64,000 nt of DNA from Trichodesmium sp. MAG_R02 (GTDB lineage Bacteria; Cyanobacteriota; Cyanobacteriia; Cyanobacteriales; Microcoleaceae), in the NCBI GenBank assembly GCA_023356605.1, contig JAKQYE010000003.1:1-64000 (forward strand). Direction: 5' to 3'. Every line of letters begins with the position of its first letter. The stretch's first letter is position 1. Of the stretch, positions 48,360-58,056 are shown in pieces. The position numbers and the translations under genes are program-made. Under the pieces are notes generated by a model. It was not told where the DNA came from, made no database searches, and worked only from the letters and a program-made list of their open reading frames with translations.

Positions 48360-49382
48360 TTACCATGGTTCTACTTCTACTAAACCTTGTTTAGTAAACA
48401 ACACCCTAAACTCAGTCGTAGGTTGATTCTGATCTCCACTTACTGCTTGTTGGTTCAATAAATCTGGCAGAGGGACTTTATTCACCTCATCAGCAGCAGT
48501 AGAATTTATCGGTTTATACCCAATAATAGTACCATCGGCAGTGACTTTTACACGATAAATCAAATCTGTGTCGATTTTCATTGTCCAATTCTTACTAATT
48601 TTTTTAGACAGAAAATTCCGTAATTTTTCAATCTCTGTTGCATCAGTAATTGATGAATCAACTACTATTGATTCTGGAGAAGATTCCGAACTTTCTGGTG
48701 TAGGAGTGGGATTAAAACCAGGTTCCGGGGTACTTGTAGGAGATGTCTCTAAATTACCTGCACTCTCATTTGATTCTGGTTGAGGATTTCTCGGACGCTG
48801 TACTTCTGGAATAGGTACAAAGAATAAAGCTAATGCCGCTATTGCTAAACCGGAGATTCCCACAGCAGCAGGTATAACTTTTGGAGCTATAGGTTCCCCT
48901 GAATTTGCCCGTTTTCGAGAAACTGGTCTGAGTGGCAAAGAGAAATCTGGTAGAGTAAGAGAATCAGCAGAAAATTGGTCTATCGCCTCAACAAGATCAA
49001 ATAATTCAACTGTGGTTAAATCAATAACTCTTTCAGGTTTCTGGTCTTTTCCATGGGAGACATCCCTATTGGAAAGTGTTAATCTGTGAAGGTTGGCATC
49101 TATTTTTTGTAAGTGCAGTAACTCTTGAGTCTCACTATGGTGCCTGGGGTAGGATATTCCACTCAGAAGTTCCTGAGTATAGCTACTAACTTGCCTAACC
49201 AAACTTTCAAAAAAATCTCGTCCCCCGGTTAATGGTGACTCTTGGCCATGAATATGACATTCAGCACTCATTAATATGGATAATACCTGCCCTGGATTTA
49301 AATTGGGAGTTCCTCCAGTATCACTTAAGCCTTGCAAAATTAATTTGCAGTGAGGCAAGCTGTACTGGCGTTTAATCGTCAT
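48360..49382 (-). CDS. DUF4335 domain-containing protein
   Basis: A 340-residue protein beginning MTIKRQYSLPHCKLILQGLS, the signature opening of the cyanobacterial DUF4335 family. The N-terminal ~160 residues are soluble, followed by a single membrane helix (VIPAAVGISGLAIAALALFF), a proline/serine-rich linker (NPTPTPESSESSPES) and a C-terminal globular region (TDLIYRVKVTADGTIIGYKP). Family function is not known. A DUF3038 gene is often a neighbour; none is visible here. Confidence 0.85.
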   Translation of the reverse strand: MTIKRQYSLPHCKLILQGLSDTGGTPNLNPGQVLSILMSAECHIHGQESPLTGGRDFFESLVRQVSSYTQELLSGISYPRHHSETQELLHLQKIDANLHRLTLSNRDVSHGKDQKPERVIDLTTVELFDLVEAIDQFSADSLTLPDFSLPLRPVSRKRANSGEPIAPKVIPAAVGISGLAIAALALFFVPIPEVQRPRNPQPESNESAGNLETSPTSTPEPGFNPTPTPESSESSPESIVVDSSITDATEIEKLRNFLSKKISKNWTMKIDTDLIYRVKVTADGTIIGYKPINSTAADEVNKVPLPDLLNQQAVSGDQNQPTTEFRVLFTKQGLVEVEPW

Positions 49383-49510
49383 TGCACTTCTGCTCCATAA
49401 AACTGGTATAAAGGGTCACTACGATCATCAAAGATTATAGTAGTAGTATTGCAACATTTTATGATATGATAATTAAATTTGCTAATTAGTTTGATAAAAT
49501 CTGAGTATCT

Positions 49511-49870
49511 CACCGAAAAATAGGGTTTAAAGCCTCGCCCATAAGTGGGCGACTTTTTAGTTTATTTTTTCCCACAGGTTATGTCCTTCTAGCTTTTTAG
49601 TTCAAAAATTATTCTATGAAAGCAGGATTTAAGGACCGTATATATCCAACATTGGGACAAAACACCGATTAGCAAGGCTCTGAAGGTTGTGTCCGTGTTG
49701 TCTGGAATGATAGTCTAGCTTTCTCTGGTGGAAAAGTACAAATGAGTGTTCATAGCAAAAATTATACTGCTTTTTAAGGAACAGGGAAAAGGGAACAGAG
49801 AGTAGGTAAGAGAATTAAGCAGTTTTATTTACTTTGTGATTTGTCGCAACCTATGGGCGGACTGCTATAT
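49511..49870 (+). mobile_element. IS200/IS605 left end and tnpB 5' fragment, cut by a family B element
   Basis: CACCGAAAAATAGGGTTTAAAGCC and hairpin GCCCATAAGTGGGCGAC lead to ATG 49616 (MKAGFKDRIYP). The tnpB frame is broken and ends at GGAAAAGTACAAATGAG, where a family B element (49740-49870; right end GGGCGGACTGCTATATA) takes over. The moaA leader follows. Confidence 0.65.
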
Positions 49871-50013
49871 ATCCCAAATGGATATGGGTGAGCTTTGAAT
49901 GACTTGAAGCAACTCGCAAATTCAGGACTCTTTATTCAGTAATGTTAACTAAGTTATTCATTCCTTTTTTTTTAAGTATAAAATTTAGATTGTATTAATA
50001 GATTATTTTTAAT

Positions 50014-51000
50014 ATGAACACAGTTGATTATCTGAGAATTAGTCTGATAGATCGTTGCAATTTTCGGTGTCAATATTGTATGCCAGAAGGTGTAGAAATA
50101 GATTATATCTTCAAACAAGATTTGTTGACTGATAATGAGTTGCTTAGTCTGCTTAAAGATGTGTTTATTCCTGTAGGTTTTACTCGGTTTCGCTTAACTG
50201 GAGGTGAGCCTTTATTACGTCCTGATGTTATAGATTTGGTTGAAGCGATCGCTTCTTTTCCTGAAACAAAAGATTTATCTATGACTACTAATGGATTTTT
50301 ACTATCAAAGATGGCAAAAGATTTATATCAAGCTGGTTTAAGAAGAATTAATATTAGTTTGGATACTCTTGACTCAGATACTTTTAATTTAATTATTGGT
50401 AATAAAGGTCGTAGTCGTTGGCAGCTTGTTTGGAATGGTATTCAAGCGGCTTATGAGGTGGGTTTTGACCCTTTGAAGATTAATGTGGTTGTTATTCCTG
50501 GGGTTAATGATCATGAAGTTTTAGATTTGGCGGCTTTAACTATTGGCCGTAATTGGCATATTCGATTTATTGAATTTATGCCTATAGGTAATGATAAATT
50601 GTTTGATAATAGAGGTTGGATTTCTTCTGAAGAATTAAGGCAAAGGATTAGGGAAAAATGGGGCCTAACAGAGTCTTTTGTCCGGGGAAATGGACCGGCG
50701 GATATATTTCAAATTCCTGGGGCAAAAGGAACTTTGGGGTTTATTAGTCAGATGTCTGAATGCTTTTGCGATCGCTGCAATAGAATGCGTCTTTCTGCTG
50801 ATGGATGGTTAAGACCTTGTCTGTTAAATGAAATGGGTCAAATAGATTTAAAAAGTAGTCTGCGTAATGGAGTTTCTGTGGGAGAGTTACGGCAGCAGGT
50901 GGAATATTTATTAGGTCTAAAACCAGAAATTAATTTTAAGCAAAGGGAGTCCGGTACTACTGGAATTTATAGTCGAACTATGTCACAAATTGGTGGATAA
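50014..51000 (+). CDS. moaA: GTP 3',8-cyclase (molybdenum cofactor)
   Basis: This 328-residue radical-SAM enzyme starts molybdopterin synthesis by turning GTP into the 3',8-cyclo intermediate, with MoaC. The N-terminal SAM cluster is C-x3-C-x2-C in [14 protein letters not shown] (about residues 13-26). [11 protein letters not shown] is the SAM-binding GGE motif. The second cluster, which binds GTP, is [20 protein letters not shown]. The C-terminus ends SQIGG, the double glycine usual for MoaA. It is alone here; other moa genes are not in the window. Confidence 0.95.
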   Translation: MNTVDYLRISLIDRCNFRCQYCMPEGVEIDYIFKQDLLTDNELLSLLKDVFIPVGFTRFRLTGGEPLLRPDVIDLVEAIASFPETKDLSMTTNGFLLSKMAKDLYQAGLRRINISLDTLDSDTFNLIIGNKGRSRWQLVWNGIQAAYEVGFDPLKINVVVIPGVNDHEVLDLAALTIGRNWHIRFIEFMPIGNDKLFDNRGWISSEELRQRIREKWGLTESFVRGNGPADIFQIPGAKGTLGFISQMSECFCDRCNRMRLSADGWLRPCLLNEMGQIDLKSSLRNGVSVGELRQQVEYLLGLKPEINFKQRESGTTGIYSRTMSQIGG

Positions 51001-51316
51001 TTTTTAATTTTGGCAAAGTGTAGGGAGTCAGGAGCCATAGACAGATTATTGGAATAATTATTCTTTTACTTCTTATGTTAGTCGGATTGAAAAACGTTAT
51101 TTATAAGAAGGATTAGACAGTACAGGATTAAGATATAAAGGTAGTTCAGGATATTTGAGTAATACTATTTCTCAAAAATAATACTATAGTTTATACTTCT
51201 ATCACATATATGTAAAATAAATATTTATATATGGGATAGAGTCTGATTTTTCTACAGGATTTACCATGGAATTTATGTTTTAAAATGGCTTTTTTTTAGC
51301 AGTTATGGCATTTTTT

Positions 51317-51793
51317 TTACTGTTTAAAATCTGTTGGATTCTGTTTACGACTTACGGGACGAGGGACTTTTAATTTTGTCTTGAAATGATAATAAACATA
51401 CCTATGTACTGTTGAATATGGTAACTGAATATCATACACTGCTTTTAACCATTTTTGTACTTCATTATAACTATTAAAATTCTCTATTTCTTCTAGTTTA
51501 TTTCTGAGTTGTTTTTCGATTGTTGATGGTATTTTTCTAGGTCTACCAATAATTTTTTTCTTATTTAATAAACCTTCTATTCCCAACTTTCTATATCTAG
51601 TAAACCATCGTGAAACCGTTGTACGATGACATCCTAATAATTTTGATATTTGTTCAATCGTATTTGCTGCTCCTATTTTTAGCAAATATAATGCTTGTAC
51701 TTTTTGCTTGAGTTTCGAGTCTGTCTGTTGAGATAATATCTCTTGAAGTTCTTCGACTGATTCAAGGATATCTAGTTTAACAACGCACACCAT
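51317..51793 (-). mobile_element. helix-turn-helix first part of an IS630-type transposase
   Basis: 158 residues with an HTH (ANTIEQISKLLGCHRTTVSR, WFTRYRKLGIEGLL) and KKKIIGRPRKIPSTIEKQL, then a second winged part ending LPYSTVHRYVYYHFKTKLKV. This is the DNA-binding half of IS630-like transposases; the DDE half is absent, since the next bases leftward are unrelated. Direct repeats of GTTATGGCATTTTTTTT type flank it (51300, 51820). The IS belongs to a different subtype from the 32.7 kb copy. Confidence 0.7.
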
Positions 51794-51860
51794 AATATTT
51801 AATGTTTTCAGGTAGATTCAACTATAGCATTTTTTTTGAGAAATACTATAAGGCCTTTTT

Positions 51861-52700
51861 TACCAAAAAATTGGGTTTAAAGCCTCGCCCATAACTGGGG
51901 GAATTTTTAGTTGATTTTTTTCAATAAATATGTTATAACATAAAGGGGTTTATTAATTCAAATTATGAAAGCTAGATTTAAGTACTGTATATATCTAACC
52001 CCGGGACAAAAATACTGAGAGCGCCAAGCTATTTGCCTGTGTCTGTGTTGTTTGGTATGATAGCCTAGCTTGCTGCTAAAAAAAAGTACTCTGTTAGAAT
52101 TTAGAATTTAGAATTTAGAAGGGTTTTTCTCTGAAGAAGGGATACAAAAATAAGTCGTTTAAATGTAGAAAAGTAGATTATATCCCTACCATATAGAGCT
52201 TTTGAGGTTGATGAACTACATCGTCACAACCAAAACCCTCTAGGGACCTTGCATAACAAAAATGCAAACGTCCCTACTGTGGTCTACTAAAATGAAAACT
52301 GCTGTAAAGCCAGAAAGTCACGAACTAGGAAACAAAAAACTGACTAATTCTGAGCTACAAAAACACCTTATTATTCTGGCTAAAAAGACTCAGGATAGAG
52401 TTTGGCGATCAGTTGTTTCTGCAGTTGCCACTACAGCAATCTTTTGTAGGGAGGTTGCATAAGGGGGTCCCTACATGGTCAGAATTTTGATGCACCAAAA
52501 CCACTCAAGAAACGAATTAAACAGTGTCGAAAACTAAGTAAGTCATGATCCAGGGAAAACTAGAGATACAAATTGTTATGAAAAAGTCAGAGGAAAAATT
52601 GCTCTTCTTTCACGGCAAATAGAAAGATATAATAACAGATTTTCTACATAAATTGTCTACTGAAATAATTCGTGAAAACTAAACAATTATTGAAGCTATA
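51861..52700 (+). pseudogene. tnpB remnant split by a family D element
   Basis: Left end TTTAC, CAAAAAATTGGG, hairpin GCCCATAACTGGGGGA, then ATG 51965 with MKARFKYCIYL. The similarity stops near 52085. A block including a triple GAATTTAGA repeat and a family D element (52191-52308) follows, and tnpB-like DNA resumes (KTDNSELQKHLIILAKKTQD, then KRIKQCRKLSKS). Many stops. It ends without a right end. Confidence 0.62.
52191..52308. repeat. family D inverted-repeat element (~118 bp)
   Basis: TATAGAGCTTTTGAGGTTGATG at the left and CTAAAATGAAAACTGCTGTA at the right, with AACTACATCGTCACAACC and CTACTGTGGTCTAC shared with 45807-45913. Confidence 0.6.
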
Positions 52701-52794
52701 TAGAGTTATTGAGAATTAAGATCAAAAAATAACTCAAATCGTAAGCTATTAGTTGAATGCTTACATTACAACTAATCTGTTAGGTTCTTTTTTA

Positions 52795-52883
52795 TAGTCA
52801 TTTAAAATAAGAATGGAATTTTTTTTCTACTGAAACTCAGTTATAGCAAAAAATATTTGTCTCAATCTAAATTAAAATAAATA
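52795..52883 (+). repeat. family A MITE copy (89 bp)
   Basis: TAGTCATTTAAAATAAGAATGG...TTAAAATAAATA, TA-flanked. The right terminal CTA has become ATA. Confidence 0.75.
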
Positions 52884-52889
52884 TAACTT

Positions 52890-53229
52890 CTCCAATACAT
52901 CATTAGTAAAGGAATTTTCTCTTTTTTTGAAAGTCTCTATCCAACCCTCAACTCTGTCTGTTTGCTCCCCATCTCCGGAGGAATCTAAGAATACTTGAAA
53001 ATCTTCAATTGCTCCCTGACAATCTCCAGTTAATGCTCTTGCTAAACCTCAATTAAACTGAATATTACTATTATTAGGCTTCAATTTAACTGCTTTTTCA
53101 AGGGCAAACATAACATATTTTCCTGATTATTGAAGCTGCTAAACCAATATAATTATCCCTAATTATCTATATCAATTTTGACATCTAAATCTAATTTTTA
53201 TGCTTGATTATAAAGATTAATTGTTTGTT
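52890..53229 (-). pseudogene. decayed TPR tail of the caspase-STAND-WD40 gene
   Basis: Directly after the 53230 stop, the minus strand still encodes tetratricopeptide pieces in broken frames: IEQTINLYNQA, then ALEKAVKLKPNNSNIQFN, GLARALTGDCQGAIEDFQVF and VEGWIETFKKRENSFTNDVL, followed by a stop. With the ALELEPEIDLD region of the upstream protein, this suggests that the ancestral protein ended in a TPR domain now cut off by a frameshift. Confidence 0.65.
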
Positions 53230-56200
53230 CTATTTTTCCATATTTTGCGATTTTTTTCCTTCTTCTACTTTAGCAGAAGCAGCCAATTTGTTTGCTACAA
53301 GTTGGGGGTCTGTGTCTCTAGTTTCTGTATCAGGATCGAGGTCAATTTCTGGTTCCAATTCTAGGGCTTTTTTGAAGATAGAAATTGCCTGTTTTATTTT
53401 CGTTTTTTTTCCTGTTTTTGCAAGATTTTTAGCTTTTGTAATTAAACTAGGATGAACGGGAAGTTCATCACAAGTTTTCTGATATGTTTCCAAGTCGCTG
53501 TTGATATACTGCTGCCACTCCTCTGCTGTTAAATTCCGACTCAGACGGCGACAACCTTCTTGAATTAAGCCTTCTGGTGTTGCCCAATGGAGGCGTGCGG
53601 TATTGTCATCACTTGCAGTTGCAATGGTTTTGCCGTCGGGGCTAAAGGCTACTGCTATTACCCTGGACTGGTGGTTGAGAGTAGCTAATTCATTGCCATT
53701 CTCAGTATCCCAGAGGCGGGCAGTATCGTCAGAACTTGCAGTGGCAATGGTTTTGCCGTCGGGGCTAAAGGCTACTGCTATTACCCTGGACTGGTGGTTG
53801 AGAGTAGCTAATTCATTGCCATTCTCAGTATCCCAGAGGCGGGCGGTATTGTCATAACTTGCAGTAGCAATGGTTTTGCCGTCGGGGCTAAAGGCTACTG
53901 CATATACCAAGTCCTGGTGGTTGAGAGTAGCTAATTCATTGCCATTCTCAGTATCCCAGAGGTGGGCGGTCAAGCCTACACTTGCAGTAGCAATGGTTTT
54001 GCCGTCGGGGCTAAAGGCTACTGCTCCTACGACGTTCTGGTGGTAGAGAGTAGCTAATACATTGCCATTCTCAGTATCCCAGAGGCGGGCGTCAGAACTT
54101 GCAGTAGCAATGGTTTTGCCGTCGGGGCTAAAGGCTACTGCTCCTACGACGTTCTGGTGGTAGAGAGTAGCTAATACATTGCCATTCTCAGCATCCCAGA
54201 GGCGGGCGGTTTTGTCAGCACTTGCAGTAGCAATGGTTTTGCCGTCGGGGCTAAAGGCTACTGCATTTACCCAGTTCTGGTGGAGTAGAGTAGCTAATAC
54301 ATTGCCATTCTCAGTATCCCAGAGGCGGGCGGTTTTGTCATAACTTGCAGTAGCAATGGTTTTGCCGTCGGGGCTAAAGGCTACTGCTTCTACGACGTTC
54401 TGGTGGTAGAGAGTAGCTAATACATTATTGCCATTCTCAGTATCCCAGAGGCGGGCGGTATCGTCCAAGCTTGCAGTAGCAATGGTTTTGCCGTCCGGGC
54501 TAAAGGCTACTGCATATACTGAGGACTGGTGGTTGAGAGTAGCTAATACATTACCATTCTCAGTATCCCAGAGGCGGGCGGTTTTCTCATAACTTGCAGT
54601 AGCAATGGTTTTGCCGTCGGAGCTCAAGGCTACTGCATCTACCGAATACTGGTGGTTGAGAGTAGCTAATACATTGCCATTCTCAGTATCCCAGAGGCGG
54701 GCGGTTTTGTCAAAACTTGCAGTAGCAATGGTTTTGCCGTCGGGGCTAAAGGCTACTGCATTTACCAAGTCCTGGTGGTTGAGAGTAGCTAATTCATTGC
54801 CATTCTCAGTATCCCAGAGGCGGGCGGTTTTGTCTCTACTTGCAGTAGCAATGGTTTTGCCGTCCGGGCTAAAGGCTACTGCTATTACCCAGTCCTGGTG
54901 GTTGAGAGTAGCTAATACTTTGCCATTCTCAGTATCCCAGAGGCCGGCGGTTTTGTCAGAACTTGCAGTAGCAATGGTTTTGCCGTCGGGGCTAAAGGCT
55001 ACTGCATATACCGAGTCCTGGTGGTTGAGAGTAGCTAATACATTGCCATTCTCAGTATCCCAGAGGCGGGCGGTATTGTCAAAACTTGCAGTAGCAATGG
55101 TTTTGCCGTCGGGGCTAAAGGCTACTGCTATTACCCTGGACTGGTGCTTGAGAGTAGCTAATACATTGCCATTCTCAGTATCCCAGAGGCGGGCGGTATC
55201 GTCCAAGCTTGCAGTAGCAATGGTTTTGCTGTCGGGGCTAAAGGCTACTGCTATTACCGAGTCCTGGTGGTTGAGAGTAGCTAATACATTGCCATTCTCA
55301 GTATCCCAGAGGCGGGCGGTTTTGTCTCTACTTGCAGTAGCAATGGTTTTGCCGTCGGGGCTAAAGGCTACTGCATATACCGAGTCCTGGTGGTTGAGAG
55401 TAGCTAATACATTGCCATTCTCAGTATCCCAGAGGCGGGCGGTTTTGTCATAACTTGCAGTAGCAATGGTTTTACCGTCGGGGCTAAAGGCTACTGATCT
55501 TACCTTGCCCTGGTGGTTGAGAGTATGGAGATGATCAGGCAGTTGAGTTAACCCTTTGCGAATAGCTCCATCAGCCGCATTTTGAGGTAGATCTGAAAAC
55601 TGACCCCCTAAAAATTTTCTAACCACTTTTCGCCACCCAGAGTCTTGCCATTGTTTAAATTCTTGAATTTTGTTCATTGACTCGACTCCCAACAAAACAC
55701 TTGTGTCGTAGCTGTCATAAGTTCTCAATAATTCTGCTTTTGTCGCTAACTGACCGGCAAGGGACATTTCACTATTATGTTTAGCTATATTTTGCTGCAT
55801 CCAAGCATACCCAAATAACCCAGTCATAAAAACCAAAGAAACACCCAAAATTTGATTCTGCCTTTGAGCCGACTTCCTAGCTTTTTGTTCCTGTTTAAAT
55901 TCCCATTTTTTCCGTTCTTCCACCTTCCTTTTCAAACTCTTTCTCAACTCACGACTCGCCTCAATAAACTCATAAGCCAACCCATCCAACAAACCCATAT
56001 CCCCATACTTTCTCACATATTCTTCTGCCTTAGTTAACTTACCTCCTCGTAATAAAAAACCCTTATTTCTTCCATCCTTTTCCCACTCAGCCGCATCAGC
56101 TTCAATTTTCCTTTCCACCGGCAAAGCCTCTTGATATTCCTCCACCCATCCCCTCAAAGTTTTCCAACTTCTAATTAAATCTTCATGAATAATATCTAAT

Positions 56201-58056
56201 AATGTTCCCTTCTTTGAATTATCCTTAGTAATTAATCGATTATTTGGGTCAGCTAAATTATCACTAACCTCCAATAAAAGCTCTAAACTATGTTGTTTAT
56301 TAGGCAAATTTTCCAAAATTACTCGCCTACGAGTATCCGTTACCTTGAGAAAATTAACTGACCGTTCCCCAGGCTGAACTAATTCTAAAAATATCCTCTT
56401 CGCCACCGACTTTTTCTCTTTATTCAAACCCTCAAAAACTGCATCAGCCTGCTTCGTCAAAGTGCCCTTAATTCCACCCAACTTTTCATAACTTGCCAGA
56501 GTTAAATATTGACTTTTATTTTCCCCCCGTGTAGCAGATTTCCACAAAGCATCCAAAGTATATTGTAACAGAGGTAAACTACCAGGATTACGCAAAAAAT
56601 CTTCCGCCATTTGAGCAACTAACTTAGCTTCTACTGCCATTCCGACTAATTCCGCCGGCTTCTTAATTGCTTCCTCTATCTCATCCTTTTCCAAAGGGGT
56701 TACTAATAATTGATGCTCCTTAATTTCTGTTGCCAAACCTGGATATTTTGAACATTGGTCGAGAAAATCAGCCCGCATTCCTAAGACCAAACAAAATTTA
56801 TTTTGAGTTCTTTCACTTCCTAAAACAGACAAAAAACAATCAAAAAATTCCCGTCGTTTTTGATCATTCTCACAGAGAGTAAAACACTCCTCAAATTGGT
56901 CAATTACCATCAATACTTTCTCAGTCTTTGCGTGATTAATAAAATCGATGAGTTCTTCCGTTAAACTCTCTAGTTTTCCCCCTTCTATATTAATTGCCTT
57001 TTGCAGACTTTCCAGAGGACAAGAACTGGGAGTAAAAGGATTAATATATAACCATCGGTCACTTCCAGATATTTTTTGCCCCCGCTTCAATTGATATAAC
57101 AAACCCGCCCTTAACAAAGAAGACTTCCCACTACCCGAAGCTCCCAAAACCACCACAAAATTATTAGTCCTAACTTCCTCAATTAATTCATCAGTCAACC
57201 GAGTTCTACCATGAAAAAATACCCCATCTTTTTCCTGTTCAGTAAAATAAGATAAAGCCCGATAAGGAGGAGTTTCTTTCCAACGTCCGTCCATAGATTT
57301 AGTCAAAGTATTCGTAGTCAGAATAATCGCATCTCCTGAATTATGAAACATAGGAGCTTGAGAAGTATTTAGCATATTCTTTCTAATAGAATCTACCAAA
57401 ATATAGTTAGTTACCCAACCATCAACATAATTTTCTGGGTTTAAACCAGCCAGCAAATTATCAGTAAATAAACCATGTGTTCCACTCAATTTTTCCACAC
57501 TTGTTTCAAAAGAACGAGAAGCAGTAATATAACAACGACTTATTTCTGTTCCAGTACCAGGGTCAGCCTCTTGAAAGTTTAATAATTCCCCACTAAAACA
57601 ACAATCTAACCAAACAATTTGTTGTTTTACCGGACTTTTAGCCAATAACTTTTGCAACCAATTTAAAGAAATACCATAAACATTTTCCGAAAATTGAGCA
57701 TCACTAGTAGCCAAAAAACCTTCTCGAATATCTCCCTTTGTATTGACATAACCATGTCCGGCAAAAAAGAGTAAAGCCACATCAGGAGTTTCATTTTTTA
57801 TAGGGGGTTTAAATAAATTAATAATTGCTTGTTGGAGGTCATTAATTCTAACCCGGCCCTTAAAATCAAATATTTCTTTACCTTCCTCATCATACTTCTT
57901 TGGCCAACGTTGAACTCGAAATTTACCATATTTTTCCAAGATACTAGTAATAGCTTGAGCATCTTTAATAGCAGCTTTAAGGTTCAAATCTCCCAACTTT
58001 TTATTTTTCAAAAATGGATAACGATTAATTCCAACAACTACGGCTTCTTTACGCAT
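53230..58056 (-). CDS. caspase (C14)-STAND ATPase-WD40 protein
   Basis: A 1608-residue protein. Residues 1-240 form a caspase/metacaspase-like domain with the catalytic His in FFAGHGY (H101) and Cys in WLDCCFSGE (C153). Residues about 265-700 are a STAND-type NTPase (FHGRTRLTDELIEEV; P-loop LGASGSGKSSLLRAG near 304-318; Walker B MVIDQFEE near 383-390). A membrane-like helix (ILGVSLVFMTGLFGYAWM) comes near 750. Then there are 16 WD40 repeats of about 41 residues (roughly 844-1490), and a TPR-like stub. In NLR-type proteins the repeats sense, the NTPase oligomerises and the protease executes; that role, regulated cell death or defence, is inference. The TPR tail continues only as a pseudogene. 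Confidence 0.92.
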   Translation of the reverse strand: MRKEAVVVGINRYPFLKNKKLGDLNLKAAIKDAQAITSILEKYGKFRVQRWPKKYDEEGKEIFDFKGRVRINDLQQAIINLFKPPIKNETPDVALLFFAGHGYVNTKGDIREGFLATSDAQFSENVYGISLNWLQKLLAKSPVKQQIVWLDCCFSGELLNFQEADPGTGTEISRCYITASRSFETSVEKLSGTHGLFTDNLLAGLNPENYVDGWVTNYILVDSIRKNMLNTSQAPMFHNSGDAIILTTNTLTKSMDGRWKETPPYRALSYFTEQEKDGVFFHGRTRLTDELIEEVRTNNFVVVLGASGSGKSSLLRAGLLYQLKRGQKISGSDRWLYINPFTPSSCPLESLQKAINIEGGKLESLTEELIDFINHAKTEKVLMVIDQFEECFTLCENDQKRREFFDCFLSVLGSERTQNKFCLVLGMRADFLDQCSKYPGLATEIKEHQLLVTPLEKDEIEEAIKKPAELVGMAVEAKLVAQMAEDFLRNPGSLPLLQYTLDALWKSATRGENKSQYLTLASYEKLGGIKGTLTKQADAVFEGLNKEKKSVAKRIFLELVQPGERSVNFLKVTDTRRRVILENLPNKQHSLELLLEVSDNLADPNNRLITKDNSKKGTLLDIIHEDLIRSWKTLRGWVEEYQEALPVERKIEADAAEWEKDGRNKGFLLRGGKLTKAEEYVRKYGDMGLLDGLAYEFIEASRELRKSLKRKVEERKKWEFKQEQKARKSAQRQNQILGVSLVFMTGLFGYAWMQQNIAKHNSEMSLAGQLATKAELLRTYDSYDTSVLLGVESMNKIQEFKQWQDSGWRKVVRKFLGGQFSDLPQNAADGAIRKGLTQLPDHLHTLNHQGKVRSVAFSPDGKTIATASYDKTARLWDTENGNVLATLNHQDSVYAVAFSPDGKTIATASRDKTARLWDTENGNVLATLNHQDSVIAVAFSPDSKTIATASLDDTARLWDTENGNVLATLKHQSRVIAVAFSPDGKTIATASFDNTARLWDTENGNVLATLNHQDSVYAVAFSPDGKTIATASSDKTAGLWDTENGKVLATLNHQDWVIAVAFSPDGKTIATASRDKTARLWDTENGNELATLNHQDLVNAVAFSPDGKTIATASFDKTARLWDTENGNVLATLNHQYSVDAVALSSDGKTIATASYEKTARLWDTENGNVLATLNHQSSVYAVAFSPDGKTIATASLDDTARLWDTENGNNVLATLYHQNVVEAVAFSPDGKTIATASYDKTARLWDTENGNVLATLLHQNWVNAVAFSPDGKTIATASADKTARLWDAENGNVLATLYHQNVVGAVAFSPDGKTIATASSDARLWDTENGNVLATLYHQNVVGAVAFSPDGKTIATASVGLTAHLWDTENGNELATLNHQDLVYAVAFSPDGKTIATASYDNTARLWDTENGNELATLNHQSRVIAVAFSPDGKTIATASSDDTARLWDTENGNELATLNHQSRVIAVAFSPDGKTIATASDDNTARLHWATPEGLIQEGCRRLSRNLTAEEWQQYINSDLETYQKTCDELPVHPSLITKAKNLAKTGKKTKIKQAISIFKKALELEPEIDLDPDTETRDTDPQLVANKLAASAKVEEGKKSQNMEK
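53590..55525 (-). repeat. 16 tandem WD40-coding repeats (~123 nt)
   Basis: Units of about 123 bases encode L-x-HQ-xx-V-x-AVAFSPDGKTIATAS-x-D-x-TARLWDTENGN(V/E)LAT. The units are almost identical outside five or six fixed codons. Small length changes occur (an extra Asn in unit 9, two missing residues in unit 12). The opposite strand shows long artefactual open frames because of the repetition. Confidence 0.92.

Noticed and set aside
54605-55453. Long open frame on the plus strand with a repeating MVLPSGLKATA pattern
   Set aside because: It is the antisense shadow of the WD40 repeat array; the repeated unit has no stop in that frame. The minus-strand frame carries recognisable domains.
53590-55525. 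Tandem ~123-bp repeats considered as CRISPR or satellite
   Set aside because: No short spacers between identical short repeats; the units translate into WD40 motifs in one frame throughout.
53590-55525. Diversity-generating retroelement variable region
   Set aside because: No template repeat or reverse transcriptase of that type is in the window, and the variable codons are not consistently explained by adenine changes. It cannot be excluded genome-wide.
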